NCBI GenBank assembly: GCA_015075305.1
Contig: JABTUS010000012.1
Coordinates: forward strand, 26,571-90,570
Source: Opitutaceae bacterium
GTDB lineage: Bacteria; Verrucomicrobiota; Verrucomicrobiia; Opitutales; Opitutaceae
Direction: 5' to 3'
DNA: 64,000 nucleotides
The notes below the pieces were generated by a model. It saw only the letters and a program-made list of their open reading frames with translations. It was not told where the DNA came from and did no database searches. Position 1 is the stretch's first letter; every line of letters starts with the position of its first letter. Below, one piece after another: positions 8,829 through 17,497 of this stretch. Made by a program: the position numbers and the translations under genes.

Positions 8829-9892
8829 TGGTGATCTCGAAACATTTATTGTTCATCTTCGGGTTGATTCTGGGCGGCACGGTCCACGCCAATGAAGCCC
8901 TGCACGGAGTAAAAACAACTCGCGAGGGCGTCCTCTACCGTATTGACGAGGCCGCCCGAACCCCCTCCAGAACAGCCTACCGAATCCTTGAACGGGAGGC
9001 CGACGCAGACACGGCCGCCGCGCTGGAGGCCACTCCGGCGCGACTTCATCTCACCGAAAGAATGCAAGTCAAGGATGTGGCTGCCATTCTACTCAAGGAT
9101 CATGGAATGGCAGTCCGGTTTTCGGGGCAGGGCGCCGTAGTCAAATCCGGTCGCATGGTAGGGCCGGTCGTGGTTTCCGGCTCACTTCTCGGCGCCTTGC
9201 GCAACCTTGGCAACCAGGCTGGATTGCAAACAATTGTCCACCGAGATGCAATCGAGTTTGCGGATCGCAAGGGATTTGCGCTCGCGCTTCCATCATTCGA
9301 GAACCAGACAGAGATCGCAACCAAGCTGATGGGCACCGGGGCATCAAATATCAAGATGGCTGCGGGCGCGGTTAATTTCGAAGCGGATTCCGATGCGCTG
9401 CGCGCCGTCCAACATCTGGTACGCGAATTACGACAAGGACGTCGAGGCGTGAGCCCATTCCTGTCTGACCTTGCTTCACGCCAGCCTGCTCCACCTACAC
9501 CGCCACCGGCAGCGCCCGATGCGCGCTCTACCGAATTGTCCGTAGCGGAACAGGCGCTCATGAAACAAATGGGAATCGATGCGAAGTCGATCAAGACATC
9601 ACCTCCCGTATTACCAGTCAAGACAAAGGCCGCAAGTCCGGACCCGTTGCTGGCCTCGACCATAACGATTACTTACGAAGGGGACTTGGTAAAGGCAGTG
9701 GAGCGCCTGGCAGAGGAGGCGGAAGTAGCCCATCGCATCGTCTCCAAGCCGCGCAAGCCGGTCAAGGTTAAGCTGAATTTCCGCAACGCTCCACTTCAAG
9801 CCGTTCTTGAAGCGCTCGGCCGCCAGTCCAAGGGTAAAGCTGAGATTGTCTATGATAAATCGGCACGCCGCATCGATATTGTTGCTCGCTAG
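8828..9892 (+). CDS. Secretin-companion protein with DotD-like C-terminal domain
   Basis: 354 residues with a signal peptide (ending TVHA). An N-terminal part (residues about 70-205) reads like secretin N-domains (STN/N0-N1). A Pro-rich linker follows (PAPPTPPPAAP, residues about 218-230). The C-terminal part (residues about 278-354) matches the pattern of DotD/TraH lipoproteins: ITYEGDLVKAVERLA, then VKVKLNFRNAPLQAVLEALG. DotD has a secretin-type N0 fold and helps insert the outer-membrane core of type IVB systems. There is no lipobox here, and no secretin gene is visible in the window. Confidence 0.6.
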   Translation: MVISKHLLFIFGLILGGTVHANEALHGVKTTREGVLYRIDEAARTPSRTAYRILEREADADTAAALEATPARLHLTERMQVKDVAAILLKDHGMAVRFSGQGAVVKSGRMVGPVVVSGSLLGALRNLGNQAGLQTIVHRDAIEFADRKGFALALPSFENQTEIATKLMGTGASNIKMAAGAVNFEADSDALRAVQHLVRELRQGRRGVSPFLSDLASRQPAPPTPPPAAPDARSTELSVAEQALMKQMGIDAKSIKTSPPVLPVKTKAASPDPLLASTITITYEGDLVKAVERLAEEAEVAHRIVSKPRKPVKVKLNFRNAPLQAVLEALGRQSKGKAEIVYDKSARRIDIVAR

Positions 9893-10361
9893 CGCGATTT
9901 TGCTAGCGAGCGGCAAGGTGGCCGCCAGCCATCATGTTACATCCTGTTTCGAGCAGGCCGGTGCCCGCTATCGAATTAGCCCGCTCCTGCTCTGGTCTAT
10001 TGCAAAGACCGAATCCAACTTCAATCCGCGGGCCATTAACCGCAGCAATGCCAACAAAACCTACGATATAGGGATGATGCAGATCAACAGCGCGTGGCTA
10101 TCGACACTCCAGCGCTACAACATTTCGGAACAAGATCTCTATGACGCCTGCACGAGCATTCATGTTGGTGCATGGATACTTGCGCAGAATGTAGCGAGAC
10201 ACGGGTATACGTGGAAAGCCGTCGGGGCCTACAACGCGGTCACCCCATCCAAGCAGGCCAAATATGCCGCCAAAGTGCTCAAAACAGCAAACGAGGTCGC
10301 GGGATCTGCGCCGGCCGTCCCGAGTGTGCGCGAAGCTCCCCGCATCAGAGTCCAAGGATAG
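9852..10361 (+). CDS. Lytic transglycosylase (VirB1/PilT-IncI type)
   Basis: The start at 9852 gives a signal peptide (MINRHAASILLLASAILL) and overlaps the previous gene by 41 nt. The SLT domain is clear: SPLLLWSIAKTESNFNP with the catalytic Glu, then DIGMMQINSAWL and YNAVTPSK. The enzyme locally opens peptidoglycan for pilus or mating-pore assembly. At about 169 residues it has the usual length for plasmid VirB1-like proteins. Confidence 0.9.
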   Translation: MINRHAASILLLASAILLASGKVAASHHVTSCFEQAGARYRISPLLLWSIAKTESNFNPRAINRSNANKTYDIGMMQINSAWLSTLQRYNISEQDLYDACTSIHVGAWILAQNVARHGYTWKAVGAYNAVTPSKQAKYAAKVLKTANEVAGSAPAVPSVREAPRIRVQG

Positions 10362-10370
10362 GAGGCCGGC

Positions 10371-11768
10371 ATGTCTATGTATGGAATGCCAGACCTATTC
10401 ATATCCACCAGCTCGCGCGATGCGAAAACGGTCCAGTGGCTCAATTCGCTGTTTCTCTCCGCCGTCAGAAAGGGCGCCTCCGACATCCATTTCGAGGACA
10501 TGGAGCAGGATACGCGGGTTCGTTTTCGTATCAATGGCACACTGACAACCATTGAATCTGTTCCGCGCATGCTGTCGATCGATGCGATGAACAAGATCCG
10601 GGCTCGGACAGATTTACCGCTGTCCGATCTAAGACGCCCGCTCGATGGCAGATTCTCGCTTGATTATAAAAACGATGGCGTCTGCATCGATGTAAGGGCG
10701 TCGTTTACGCCGATCATCCACGGTACATCGCTGGTCTGCCGCGTGCTGGATCAGCGCAACACGCTCAGAACGATCGACGAAATCGAGATGACCGATGAGG
10801 TGCGTAAGTGGGTGAGCATCCTGCTGCACGAGCCTCATGGCTTATTTCTGGTTTCCGGCCCGACCGGATCAGGCAAAACCTCCACTCTTTACGCAATATT
10901 GAACGCTCTGCGCGACGAAACGCGCAAAATCTCAACCATCGAGGATCCGGTTGAATATCGCGTTCCAGGCCTATGCCAGACCAACATCGAGGGCAACCTG
11001 ACTTTTGCCGATGTGCTGCGCGCGGAGCTGAGGCAGGACCCTGATGTGATCCTTGTCGGGGAAATCCGGGACGCGGAAACCGCGCAGATTGCGTTGCAGG
11101 CGTCGATGACAGGGCATCTCGTGCTCTCTACGCTACACGCCAATGATGCCGCGGCATCGGTAGGCCGGATGCTCGATCTGGGCGCCGACCCAAGCACGCT
11201 TGGCGCAGCGCTGCGTGGCGTGCTTGCGCAAAGGCTTGTACGCCGACTGGCTGAGCGGCACGACATGGCGCCTCCGACAGAAGCCGAGATATTCTGGCTG
11301 CAGAACCATGACATCGAGGTTTCTACGGACAACGTCTTCGGCGTTCCCGTTGAAAACGAAGGAGAGGATGGCTACGACGGACGGGTTCCCGTGATGGAGT
11401 TAATCGTCATCGACAGAACGGTGCGCAACGTGCTGCCGCTGAAGGATCCGAAAGCGATACGAACAGTGGCACGCCGGCAGCCGCAGTACCAGACTCTTGC
11501 AGCATCGGCCGCCGACCTTGCGCGGCGCGGCCTGACAAGCGTTACCGAGGCCTACACGGTCTCCTCCATTTCCGAACACCTAAGGTCATTCCGTACGCTA
11601 CCCGAGCGCCTGATCGAGCTGGGCAAGCTATCCCCATATCAGTACGATGTTTGCAAGCAGATACAACTCGAGGCGTCACGTATGGGGCGTCGGATGACGC
11701 TTGAGGATGTGCTGGTTTCACAGCGTTACGTTTCGCAATCGGATATCGATGAAGTCACAGATCTATAG
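10371..11768 (+). CDS. GspE/PilB-type assembly ATPase, second copy
   Basis: 465 residues with an N-terminal GspE-type domain (ASDIHFEDMEQDTRVRFRING) and a full ATPase core: Walker A GPTGSGKTST, STIEDPVEYRVPG, LRQDPDVILVGEIRDAETA and LSTLHANDAAASV. The CxxC zinc pair found in the ATPase at position 2 is absent. A C-terminal extension follows (residues about 375-465), including a segment that resembles the N-terminal PilB/GspE regulatory fold (LIELGKLSPYQYDVCKQI). Its partner platform protein may be the PilC-like one at 1012. Confidence 0.88.
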   Translation: MSMYGMPDLFISTSSRDAKTVQWLNSLFLSAVRKGASDIHFEDMEQDTRVRFRINGTLTTIESVPRMLSIDAMNKIRARTDLPLSDLRRPLDGRFSLDYKNDGVCIDVRASFTPIIHGTSLVCRVLDQRNTLRTIDEIEMTDEVRKWVSILLHEPHGLFLVSGPTGSGKTSTLYAILNALRDETRKISTIEDPVEYRVPGLCQTNIEGNLTFADVLRAELRQDPDVILVGEIRDAETAQIALQASMTGHLVLSTLHANDAAASVGRMLDLGADPSTLGAALRGVLAQRLVRRLAERHDMAPPTEAEIFWLQNHDIEVSTDNVFGVPVENEGEDGYDGRVPVMELIVIDRTVRNVLPLKDPKAIRTVARRQPQYQTLAASAADLARRGLTSVTEAYTVSSISEHLRSFRTLPERLIELGKLSPYQYDVCKQIQLEASRMGRRMTLEDVLVSQRYVSQSDIDEVTDL

Positions 11769-12423
11769 CAACTGGCGTGCTGTTCTGTTTGGCGCGGCGA
11801 TCGGTTTTGCGGCGTGGAGCGCTATGGCGCAAAGCACGGCCGGCATACCGCTTCCGGACATGGACATGCCATATCAGACCGTTTCTGTGCATGAGGATGC
11901 GAATGTGGTGCGCGTGTTCTTTATGGGCACCTGCAGCTACTGCAGGCAGGCTCATGCGCCGCTTATTCGATGGGGGAAGAGCTTGCCCAGAACTCTCAAG
12001 TTCGAGATGACACCCGTGGCCTCAACGGACCCCGCCCATATGGTGGGGGCGGCGGCTTACTACGCAGTAGAGAGAATTTCGCCTGGGAATACGGATCTGT
12101 TCATGGAGCGTGTGTATTCCGCTATCCAGGATCACCGCCAACCGGCAAGCGACCCGCGCACTTATCTGGCAGCCGCACGCGCCATTGGCATCGATCCGCG
12201 TGTTTTGAATGATGCGATGCGCAGCAAGGAAAACCGCGACAAGGTGTTTGCAGCGGCACGAATGCTTGCCAGATACAAGGTCGACTCAACTCCATCGATG
12301 GCGATCGGCGGGCGCTATGTTGTCGGCACCGAGGTTACCCAGGGGGTGAATTCGAATCTGTTCGATTTGCTTAACGCGGTTACATCGAAATACCTAATTG
12401 AGACTGGAAGGGGGAAGGGTTGA
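11749..12423 (+). CDS. DsbA/DsbC-like thiol-disulfide oxidoreductase
   Basis: The start at 11749 gives a signal peptide (ending AMAQ) and overlaps the previous gene by 20 nt. A thioredoxin-fold protein with redox motif CSYC (FMGTCSYCRQAH) and a cis-Pro loop STPSMAIGGRYV, and a helical insert as in DsbA-type enzymes. Conjugative F-type and IncC elements carry such enzymes (TrbB, DsbC) to oxidise Cys-rich TraN, TraU and TraH. Here it sits shortly before the Cys-rich TraN gene. Confidence 0.8.
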   Translation: MKSQIYSNWRAVLFGAAIGFAAWSAMAQSTAGIPLPDMDMPYQTVSVHEDANVVRVFFMGTCSYCRQAHAPLIRWGKSLPRTLKFEMTPVASTDPAHMVGAAAYYAVERISPGNTDLFMERVYSAIQDHRQPASDPRTYLAAARAIGIDPRVLNDAMRSKENRDKVFAAARMLARYKVDSTPSMAIGGRYVVGTEVTQGVNSNLFDLLNAVTSKYLIETGRGKG

Positions 12424-13016
12424 GGCTCCAATGGGTAGTCGCGGCCATGCTGTCGATGTCCGCGGGTTGCGTTACGGTAGGACAAAGGGCACCTGATTCG
12501 ATATCAGAAATCGGTGGGGGCGAAATATCGCTGGTATATGTGCAACCGCCCAGATTGTGCAGTCGCGAAGTCCAGGCCTACTCGGATTTCGCCTTCATAC
12601 GACCATCTCAGGAAACCGTGGTTGGGAATACGACCTGCGATGGGTTCGATGGCATGGGCGCTGCGGAGGTGGTCTGGTGGCGCCAGGAGGGTAGCGGCCG
12701 ATGGGAGCCGTCACCTGATATCGAACGCAAACTCCATTTCAAGCAGGAATTCATCAAGGGATCGACCGCAATACCCAAGCAATCCAGTGCGATGGAAGCT
12801 CTTCTCGCTGTAGCCAAGGCAAATCCGGGCAGCCCAATACGTCTTACAGTCTATTCAGAGGAGAAGGAGCACAAGCGCATCACCGAGTTGCGCACCAAAG
12901 CTGTTCGCGACTGGCTTGCGCGCAAGGGGGTGGATCCGAAGCGCGTCATCGGTGTGGCAGGAAGTGTGGGGACGCCACGCGCGGAGGCTGAGATCGTCGT
13001 CATTATCAAGGGATAG
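12420..13016 (+). CDS. Lipoprotein with OmpA-like C-terminal domain
   Basis: It starts at TTG overlapping the upstream stop (TTGA). A signal with lipobox (LSMSAGC) makes it a lipoprotein. The C-terminal 70 residues resemble the OmpA peptidoglycan-binding fold (IRLTVYSEEKEHKRITELR ... VRDWLARKGVDPKRV), while the middle part has two cysteines and no known motif. It may anchor the mating pore to peptidoglycan. It is immediately followed by traL. Confidence 0.65.
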   Translation: MRLQWVVAAMLSMSAGCVTVGQRAPDSISEIGGGEISLVYVQPPRLCSREVQAYSDFAFIRPSQETVVGNTTCDGFDGMGAAEVVWWRQEGSGRWEPSPDIERKLHFKQEFIKGSTAIPKQSSAMEALLAVAKANPGSPIRLTVYSEEKEHKRITELRTKAVRDWLARKGVDPKRVIGVAGSVGTPRAEAEIVVIIKG

Positions 13017-13022
13017 CCGCAA

Positions 13023-13301
13023 TTGGAGCCAGTACCCATTCCGCAGTACATCGACAACCCGCCCCAGATACTGTTGTGGGAAGCGGACGAAATCGCCCCT
13101 GTTGTCACACTTATTGGGCTGGGCATTATTACCGGGACGCTCACCCAATGCCTGCTGATTTCCTATGCGGTGCATAAGGTGTTCTCTCATTTCAAGAGCA
13201 AGCAGATGCGAAATTTTCTGCTTCACTGGCTTTTCCGCATCGGGTTGATACCACTAAATCGCAAATTTACCAACGGGGCAGTTCGTTACTTCCATGTCTA
13301 A
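13023..13301 (+). CDS. traL: TraL, small T4SS inner-membrane protein
   Basis: 92 residues from a TTG start 6 nt after the upstream stop. The N-terminus IPQYIDNPPQILLWEADE and two hydrophobic segments after it are typical of F-type TraL (VirB3 equivalent), which helps assemble the pilus with TraC. It starts the recognisable F-type series and overlaps traN by 8 nt. Confidence 0.85.
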   Translation: MEPVPIPQYIDNPPQILLWEADEIAPVVTLIGLGIITGTLTQCLLISYAVHKVFSHFKSKQMRNFLLHWLFRIGLIPLNRKFTNGAVRYFHV

Positions 13302-15399
13302 GTGGCATTGGCGACGTCTGACAGCCTGCTGTGTGATTGTCACCCAGCTGACATCTGCAATAGCGTTTGCGCAGGACCACACCCCGGATCTGGGCCAAGT
13401 ACGCACCCAGATGGAATTGTTGCGCGCACTTACCGCTAATGCTCCGGAGACAATTGTTGGCACGCCTTCAGAGTATGACGAGGCGACGCTCAACCAGCTG
13501 TATGCCCAGGGGAAAACACCAGAGGCGCATACCGCGGCGAATATCCAGCGGATAAAAGAATGCGAGATGGCCGAGAACGTCGGCTATGCCGGCCTCACGC
13601 CAAAAGAACGGACAGAATGTCAGGGGGTGCTGACGGTTGCACGTGCGCACAGGAAGCCCAATCCATACCTGGACAAGAACGATCCGAAATTCATCGGCGA
13701 GAAGCTCAAGCAGGAAGCTAAGGCAGCCCACGACAAGGCGGAAGAGGATATCAGTCGCGGCCGCGTAGACGTCACGAACGCGATCAGTACACAGTTTGAA
13801 TGCAGCGAAAAACAGGAGCCGCTGCCAGCAATCCAAAGAGCCGATGTATGCAACGTCGATAAACCGGCGGAGGGGAAAACATGCGACATCCCGGTTGCTA
13901 TTACCGTTGCCGACCGGGTCATCGGGACCACGAGGGACGAGGCAGCCTGCATCCCGCTCGAGAAAGACGCCAAATGCGAAGTAGGCGAAGAAGAGTGCAG
14001 CGAGTATACGCGCGTCAATATCTCGCCAGAAGGCGAGGAGCCAGAGTATGTGACGGTATGTTCTAAATTCGTCCGCGGCTACACCTGCTGGCAACCCGAC
14101 AAGCCCTGGAACGTAAGTTGGCCTTGCCAGCGTTTGGAAGCTGATCCCAACTGCATGTTTGTTGGGGAGTCTCCGCTGAAATTCATGGCGGGCAAACCGG
14201 TTCTTGCAGAAAATCATTATACCTGCGCCTTTACTCCGCCAGACTCAGCAAGGATCGGCACGAATTGCAGCACAAAGGTTTGTATTGGGGACACATGCAC
14301 CTCAACGCCGGCGCAAAAGAACCCGGACTTTGCAAATGCCATGGTTGGCATGGAAGTGCTACGGCAAGGCGGGGTATACGCATGCGACCGGCAGCGCGAG
14401 GAGTGCGTGGATGAAACGGTCGAAGCGGAGGCCCAGCAGCTAAAGCTTTTCTCTGGTGTTGTTGATCGATGCCGGGATCCGATCATCGGTACGAATTGCT
14501 GCTCATCGAGCGACGGGGATTCCCTTAAAACTAACCGGCAGGTTTTACCGTCCGTTACCGACGTATTCATCGAAAACGCCTTGGGCAATACGCACCTGGC
14601 CTCGAATTACGTCTACGACTTCATGTTCACGAAGGGCGGCGACTGGATGATGGATAAGGCCATCGATGCCTGGTCATCCGGTGCCTGGGATCCGGGAGCC
14701 GGATTTAATCTGCGCCTGTCGCTCTATGGGTTTACGCTCAGTTACGGCGGGGGGGCTGGGGGAGGGTTCTTGGCCAATATGCTAGGGGGAGACAGTATTA
14801 TCGGCCAGGGCCTGAATCTGTTTGGAGAGGGCGGCAACCTATTCACGATTACAGACATCATGGGAATCGAGGGCTTGAATTTAGGCTTCAATCCTTACGT
14901 GCTGGCGCTGCAAATCGCGATCTTCGTAATACAGCAACTCATGTCCTGCACAGTGGACGAGAAGATGCTGGCTATGCGAAGAGGCGGCGATTTATGCGTG
15001 AAGCTGGGGCGTAAATGCGCCAAGAAAATTCCAATCATTGGGTTGTGTATTGTTTATGTCGAGGCTTGGTGCTGCTGGAACTCGAGACTCGCCAAGATCA
15101 TCGGAACTTACGGAGCGGCGCAACTTGGGATGGGGCGAGCTAATTGCGCTGGATTTACTCCAGAACAGCTCGCGCAAATCGATTTTTCTCGTCTGCCGCT
15201 CGATCAGTTCATGAATGAAATCATGAGGACGGCGAAACTGCCTGGCACGGATTTCACAAGCCGGGCCATGACTCATAGCGATAGACGCCGAGAGGATGCA
15301 ATCAACTCGGTGGATCCGGCGGCAATATCTGAGCAGGTAATCGACCCTGATTTGGTTGATTACACCGCAGATCGCATTCGGTTCATGTTGGGGAGATAG
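13294..15399 (+). CDS. traN: TraN, mating-pair stabilisation protein
   Basis: 701 residues with a signal peptide (ending AIAFAQ) and more than 30 cysteines, the hallmark of F-type TraN outer-membrane proteins. A Cys-rich centre (residues about 165-420) and a C-terminal Cys region (SCTVDEKMLAMRRGGDLCVKLG, CCWNSRLAKIIG) match the family. TraN stabilises donor-recipient contacts and decides recipient range through its variable tip, probably residues about 420-540 here. Its place right after traL differs from F, where traN follows trbC. Confidence 0.9.
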   Translation: MSKWHWRRLTACCVIVTQLTSAIAFAQDHTPDLGQVRTQMELLRALTANAPETIVGTPSEYDEATLNQLYAQGKTPEAHTAANIQRIKECEMAENVGYAGLTPKERTECQGVLTVARAHRKPNPYLDKNDPKFIGEKLKQEAKAAHDKAEEDISRGRVDVTNAISTQFECSEKQEPLPAIQRADVCNVDKPAEGKTCDIPVAITVADRVIGTTRDEAACIPLEKDAKCEVGEEECSEYTRVNISPEGEEPEYVTVCSKFVRGYTCWQPDKPWNVSWPCQRLEADPNCMFVGESPLKFMAGKPVLAENHYTCAFTPPDSARIGTNCSTKVCIGDTCTSTPAQKNPDFANAMVGMEVLRQGGVYACDRQREECVDETVEAEAQQLKLFSGVVDRCRDPIIGTNCCSSSDGDSLKTNRQVLPSVTDVFIENALGNTHLASNYVYDFMFTKGGDWMMDKAIDAWSSGAWDPGAGFNLRLSLYGFTLSYGGGAGGGFLANMLGGDSIIGQGLNLFGEGGNLFTITDIMGIEGLNLGFNPYVLALQIAIFVIQQLMSCTVDEKMLAMRRGGDLCVKLGRKCAKKIPIIGLCIVYVEAWCCWNSRLAKIIGTYGAAQLGMGRANCAGFTPEQLAQIDFSRLPLDQFMNEIMRTAKLPGTDFTSRAMTHSDRRREDAINSVDPAAISEQVIDPDLVDYTADRIRFMLGR

Positions 15400-15403
15400 C
15401 ATA

Positions 15404-15829
15404 GTGCGCAAAGCGGCAGCAATCCTGATCTTGTCGGTCGTGCCCATATTGGCACAAGCCGAAGATCTGAATGGCTATATTTTTCTGGCCATAAAGAACG
15501 GAAGTGCTGGTGGCCCGGTAACTGACGCCATGGCCAAGATGATCAAAGCCAAAACAGGCTCAGCGGAAACCCCGCAAGCCAAGGTAGAGGTCGTCGGCCA
15601 ATTCCAGGACCCTACCTGCAAAAGAGTACGCGTGGCCATTTCTCAGGGGGGGGTAAAAACCTTGGAAGGGAAGGTCATAACCCTGCCGATTCCCCCATTC
15701 GAACTCAATATTTGCCTAAACGGCCGGCCTCCTGCCGAAACGCTGGATCCAGCGGCTGTCCAAGCCAGGGCAGAGGCGTTACACAAGCAGATGGGGGGTA
15801 GTAAGGGCATCGCCGGCACTGGGCGTTGA
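15404..15829 (+). CDS. Small secreted protein, unknown
   Basis: It starts at GTG 15404 with GGGGAG 9 nt before, 4 nt after the traN stop. A signal peptide ends AQA, followed by about 122 residues with two cysteines (PTCKR, LNICLNG). No family is recognised. It is placed between traN and traE in the same operon, so it probably serves transfer. Confidence 0.65.
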   Translation: MRKAAAILILSVVPILAQAEDLNGYIFLAIKNGSAGGPVTDAMAKMIKAKTGSAETPQAKVEVVGQFQDPTCKRVRVAISQGGVKTLEGKVITLPIPPFELNICLNGRPPAETLDPAAVQARAEALHKQMGGSKGIAGTGR

Positions 15830-15919
15830 ATTCACCCCTCCTGTAAGCGTTTTTCCCCGGCGCACGGCTTGTCAGAGAACCATATTATTCAGTATGGCTT
15901 ATCTCTCCCTGACTCTTCG

Positions 15920-16630
15920 ATGAAACTCAGCACACTGAATGCCACATGGCGGATGGCATCGCTCTCGAACAAGCTGCTGCTTGTCGCGAATCTGATACTG
16001 TCGGCGGCCGTTCTGGTGTTGGGCGGGGCGGCCATTCATAACCGGGATCGCCTGGTGGTAGTGCCGCCAAACATCGATCAGCCTTACATCATGGGCTGGC
16101 GGTCGGCCACCCCGGAGTTTTTCAAGTCGATGGGCTTGTATTTCTCCGGCCTTATCGGACAAATCAGTCCAAGGAATATCGAATTCACGATCGGCATTAT
16201 TGATCGGTTTTGCGATCCCCCGATTGCGGACGGTATCAAGAAAAAACTGCGCGCTATTGCCGCCGATTATCAGTTCCAGCAATCAACCTCTCATGCTTGG
16301 TTCGAGGCGGAGAAGGTCGCCTGGGAGGAGCGCGCGGGAAAAATCTTCGTGATAGGGCGTTTGATGACATCCACCCTTAACCGGGGCGTTTTCATCAAAC
16401 CGGTCACGTATGAGTACAAGATCGATATTCGAGAGGGGCAGCCCATTATTACCCACTTCGATTCATACGAGGGCAATGTCCCGCATACAGAAGAATGGCT
16501 AAGGGATCCAAAAAAGGCCGAAGCGGAAGCCAAGCGTCGATCGGTCGAGGAGCAGACAACAAAGAAGGAACTCGAGCAAATCGAGATTCGAGAATCGAAT
16601 GCGGCAGCGGCCAAAGGGGGGGCGCAATGA
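15920..16630 (+). CDS. traE: TraE, T4SS inner-membrane core protein (VirB8-like)
   Basis: The frame is open from 15869 (TTG), but ATG 15920 gives the normal TraE start: short cytoplasmic tail, one membrane segment (LLLVANLILSAAVLVLGGAAI), then a VirB8-type periplasmic domain. The C-terminus is longer than in F and rich in Glu, Lys and Ala. It overlaps traK as ATGA. The 90 bp before it hold a GTTTTTCCCCGGC string (15849-15861) and no clear promoter. Confidence 0.85.
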   Translation: MKLSTLNATWRMASLSNKLLLVANLILSAAVLVLGGAAIHNRDRLVVVPPNIDQPYIMGWRSATPEFFKSMGLYFSGLIGQISPRNIEFTIGIIDRFCDPPIADGIKKKLRAIAADYQFQQSTSHAWFEAEKVAWEERAGKIFVIGRLMTSTLNRGVFIKPVTYEYKIDIREGQPIITHFDSYEGNVPHTEEWLRDPKKAEAEAKRRSVEEQTTKKELEQIEIRESNAAAAKGGAQ

Positions 16631-17496
16631 ATCTGCGTCCTATTTTGGGGGCGGTTCTCTTATGCCTAAGCCAGGCGGGCGGCGCAAGCGGGCCCAAGTC
16701 AGCCGGCCCGACAGGCGAGCACATATTGCCGCCGCCGCCCAGGCTGGACATGAAAGCCATGCCGCCGCAAAGGCGCGGTGCTGTAGTCATGCCTGCAATC
16801 GGTTCCCCAGGGCAAGCAGCAATACCTACTGCTCAAAACATCATTCGCATCGGCGAAGGCGGCAATGAAATCGTCTACGTCGGCCTCGGGTTCCTTAACC
16901 GCATATCCACACCATTCAGGGAGCCAAAGGTCATTGAGGCTTCCGGCACAGAATTCCAGCGCGTCGGCCAAGATATATATTTTCTCGCCGACAAGGAGGC
17001 ACCAATAGGAATGTTTATTGCGGAGGGAGCTTCCGGCGGCGGAAGCCGTGTTGCAGCACTGACGCTTATACCTCGTGCGGGCCTTCCAGGGCAAAACATC
17101 ATGCTTGTAATGGAGGGAGTGGATGGCGCAACCACAGCACAGGCGCAGAGCAGCGAAGATCTGGCTGCCCCACCATCAGACTACACGGACGCCCTGCGGA
17201 AAGTCATGACCGCATTCGTCCAGGGCGGTGTGCCTCCGGGTTATCAGGAAGCAACGCTTAGGGTTGGTGCGGCGCGAGTAGGCGGCGTCCTTGTCCTGCC
17301 AGAAAAAATGTACCAAGGGTACGCATTCAATGTTTTCCGATATCGCGTTGAAAACGCCGGCCGCGAACCGATCGATTTGAACGAGTCATCCTTTCATGAG
17401 GACGGTGTGCGGGCGGTTGCATTCTGGCGCAATGCGCGCTTGGCGCCGGGCGAAACAACCATGGTTTTCATAATCGCGGACCGGAAAGAGGATTAG
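16627..17496 (+). CDS. traK: TraK, secretin-like outer-membrane core protein (VirB9-like)
   Basis: The start at 16627 overlaps the traE stop and gives a signal peptide (LLCLSQAGGASG). The C-terminal half has the TraK pattern (YQGYAFNVFRYRVENAGREPIDLNESSF, then AVAFWRNARLAPGETTMVFII). TraK forms the outer-membrane ring with TraV and TraB. It is about 50 residues longer than F TraK, mainly through a Pro-rich N-terminus. Confidence 0.88.
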   Translation: MNLRPILGAVLLCLSQAGGASGPKSAGPTGEHILPPPPRLDMKAMPPQRRGAVVMPAIGSPGQAAIPTAQNIIRIGEGGNEIVYVGLGFLNRISTPFREPKVIEASGTEFQRVGQDIYFLADKEAPIGMFIAEGASGGGSRVAALTLIPRAGLPGQNIMLVMEGVDGATTAQAQSSEDLAAPPSDYTDALRKVMTAFVQGGVPPGYQEATLRVGAARVGGVLVLPEKMYQGYAFNVFRYRVENAGREPIDLNESSFHEDGVRAVAFWRNARLAPGETTMVFIIADRKED

Positions 17497-17497
17497 C

